From: an uncultured Oscillospiraceae bacterium
GTDB taxonomy: Bacteria > Bacillota_A > Clostridia > Oscillospirales > Oscillospiraceae
Direction: 5' to 3'
Assembly: GCA_934561335.1 (NCBI GenBank)
Contig: CAKTGD010000006.1
Coordinates: 1-22,729, forward strand
DNA length: 22,729 nucleotides
How positions within the stretch are numbered: the first letter of the stretch is position 1; every line of letters begins with the position of its first letter. This document shows positions 22,473 through 22,729 of the stretch, in pieces. Made by a program: the position numbers and the translations under genes. The notes beneath the pieces were generated by a model. It made no database searches and was not told the origin of the DNA. It worked only from the letters and a program-made list of their open reading frames with translations.

Positions 22473-22589
22473 ATGTTAAAAACACCTGTTTTCAACAAAT
22501 TTCTGCCAAAAACAGGCGAATTAGCGGCGATAACTGCTCATTCTGCTGATTTTTCTGCCGATATAAGCTGAAAATTCACACGGCGGCAC

Positions 22590-22618
22590 TTGCATTTTCG
22601 CAGAGGATAGGGTACAAT
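22590..22618 (+). promoter_or_regulatory. Promoter of the DUF1292 gene
   Basis: TTGCAT, 17 bases, TACAAT, about 40 bases upstream of the start codon at 22661. Good fit to sigma-A. Confidence 0.6.
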
Positions 22619-22660
22619 ATGCCACACAAAACAAATAAAATCCCAAAGGAGGCGGCAGAC

Positions 22661-22729
22661 ATGAGCGAAGATTTCGGCCCGAATTTCATCACCCTGACCG
22701 ATGAGGACGGCAACGAGTTTGAACTGGAA
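22661..22729 (+). CDS. DUF1292 (YrzB-like) protein, partial
   Basis: Only the first 23 codons are inside the window: MSEDFGPNFITLTDEDGNEF then ELE. This acidic start, with the TLTDEDGNEFELE pattern, is typical of DUF1292 proteins, small acidic proteins of unknown function that are widespread in Firmicutes. In Bacillus the family member YrzB sits near yrrK and yrzL; the downstream context here is not visible. AAAGGAGG precedes the ATG at good spacing, and a promoter lies upstream. Confidence 0.75.
   Translation, partial: MSEDFGPNFITLTDEDGNEFELE

Noticed and set aside
1..22729. CRISPR arrays, tRNA or rRNA genes, insertion sequences, integrases, toxin-antitoxin or phage-defence genes
   Set aside because: No regularly spaced repeats, cloverleaf sequences, transposase motifs or defence-system domains were seen; all larger frames are accounted for by housekeeping, transport, regulatory and sporulation genes.

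Overview
The window looks like chromosomal DNA of an endospore-forming, fairly GC-rich (roughly mid-to-high 50s % by eye) member of the Clostridia, most like the gut Oscillospiraceae (the Oscillibacter/Flavonifractor/Dysosmobacter type). The grounds are the sporulation genes (SpoIVB, a SpoVAF/GerA-family protein), strong AGGAGG-type ribosome binding sites, sigma-A-like promoters, and families typical of that group (TSCPD protein, DegV, DUF1292, a lysine-rich-insert MsmX-type ATPase). No species call is possible from sequence reading alone.

Layout. 1-601 (-): N-terminal part of a PLP-dependent alpha-oxoamine synthase (KBL/BioF/serine-palmitoyltransferase group) behind a consensus promoter. 848-2064 (+): SpoIVB protease and a small cysteine-rich protein. 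2125-3297 (-): MsmX/UgpC-type sugar ABC ATPase with a promoter, a possible leader peptide and, further upstream, a possible small RNA. 3865-6162 (+): LysR regulator and a DUF2156-GNAT fusion. 6214-6726 (-): YgjP-like zinc metallopeptidase, divergent from 6824-7700 (+), a PPC/DUF296 protein overlapping a Nudix hydrolase.

7815-13939 (+) is the most coherent block, a maltodextrin-type locus: LacI-family regulator, lipoprotein sugar-binding protein, two MalF/MalG-type permeases and 4-alpha-glucanotransferase (MalQ). It has operator-like palindromes before the regulator and before the binding protein, and stable hairpins between cistrons. It has no ATPase of its own; the MsmX-type ATPase at 2125-3297 is the natural partner.

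14138-17477 (+): MATE exporter, membrane-anchored XRE regulator and DegV fatty-acid-binding protein. The degV promoter overlaps the terminator of the upstream unit. 17486-18886 (-): SpoVAF-like protein with a well-matched sigma-G promoter. 19016-22349 (-): an operon of class A penicillin-binding protein, SLOG/YpsA-like protein and TSCPD protein. 22661-22729 (+): start of a DUF1292 protein.

I found no CRISPR array, tRNA, rRNA, insertion sequence or phage module. No gene set here is clearly a new system. The observations most worth following are regulatory: the terminator-embedded degV promoter, the sigma-G promoter before the lone SpoVAF gene, the tandem operators and related intercistronic hairpins of the mal locus, a candidate orphan small RNA at 3557-3708, and a leader peptide overlapping the start of the ABC ATPase gene.
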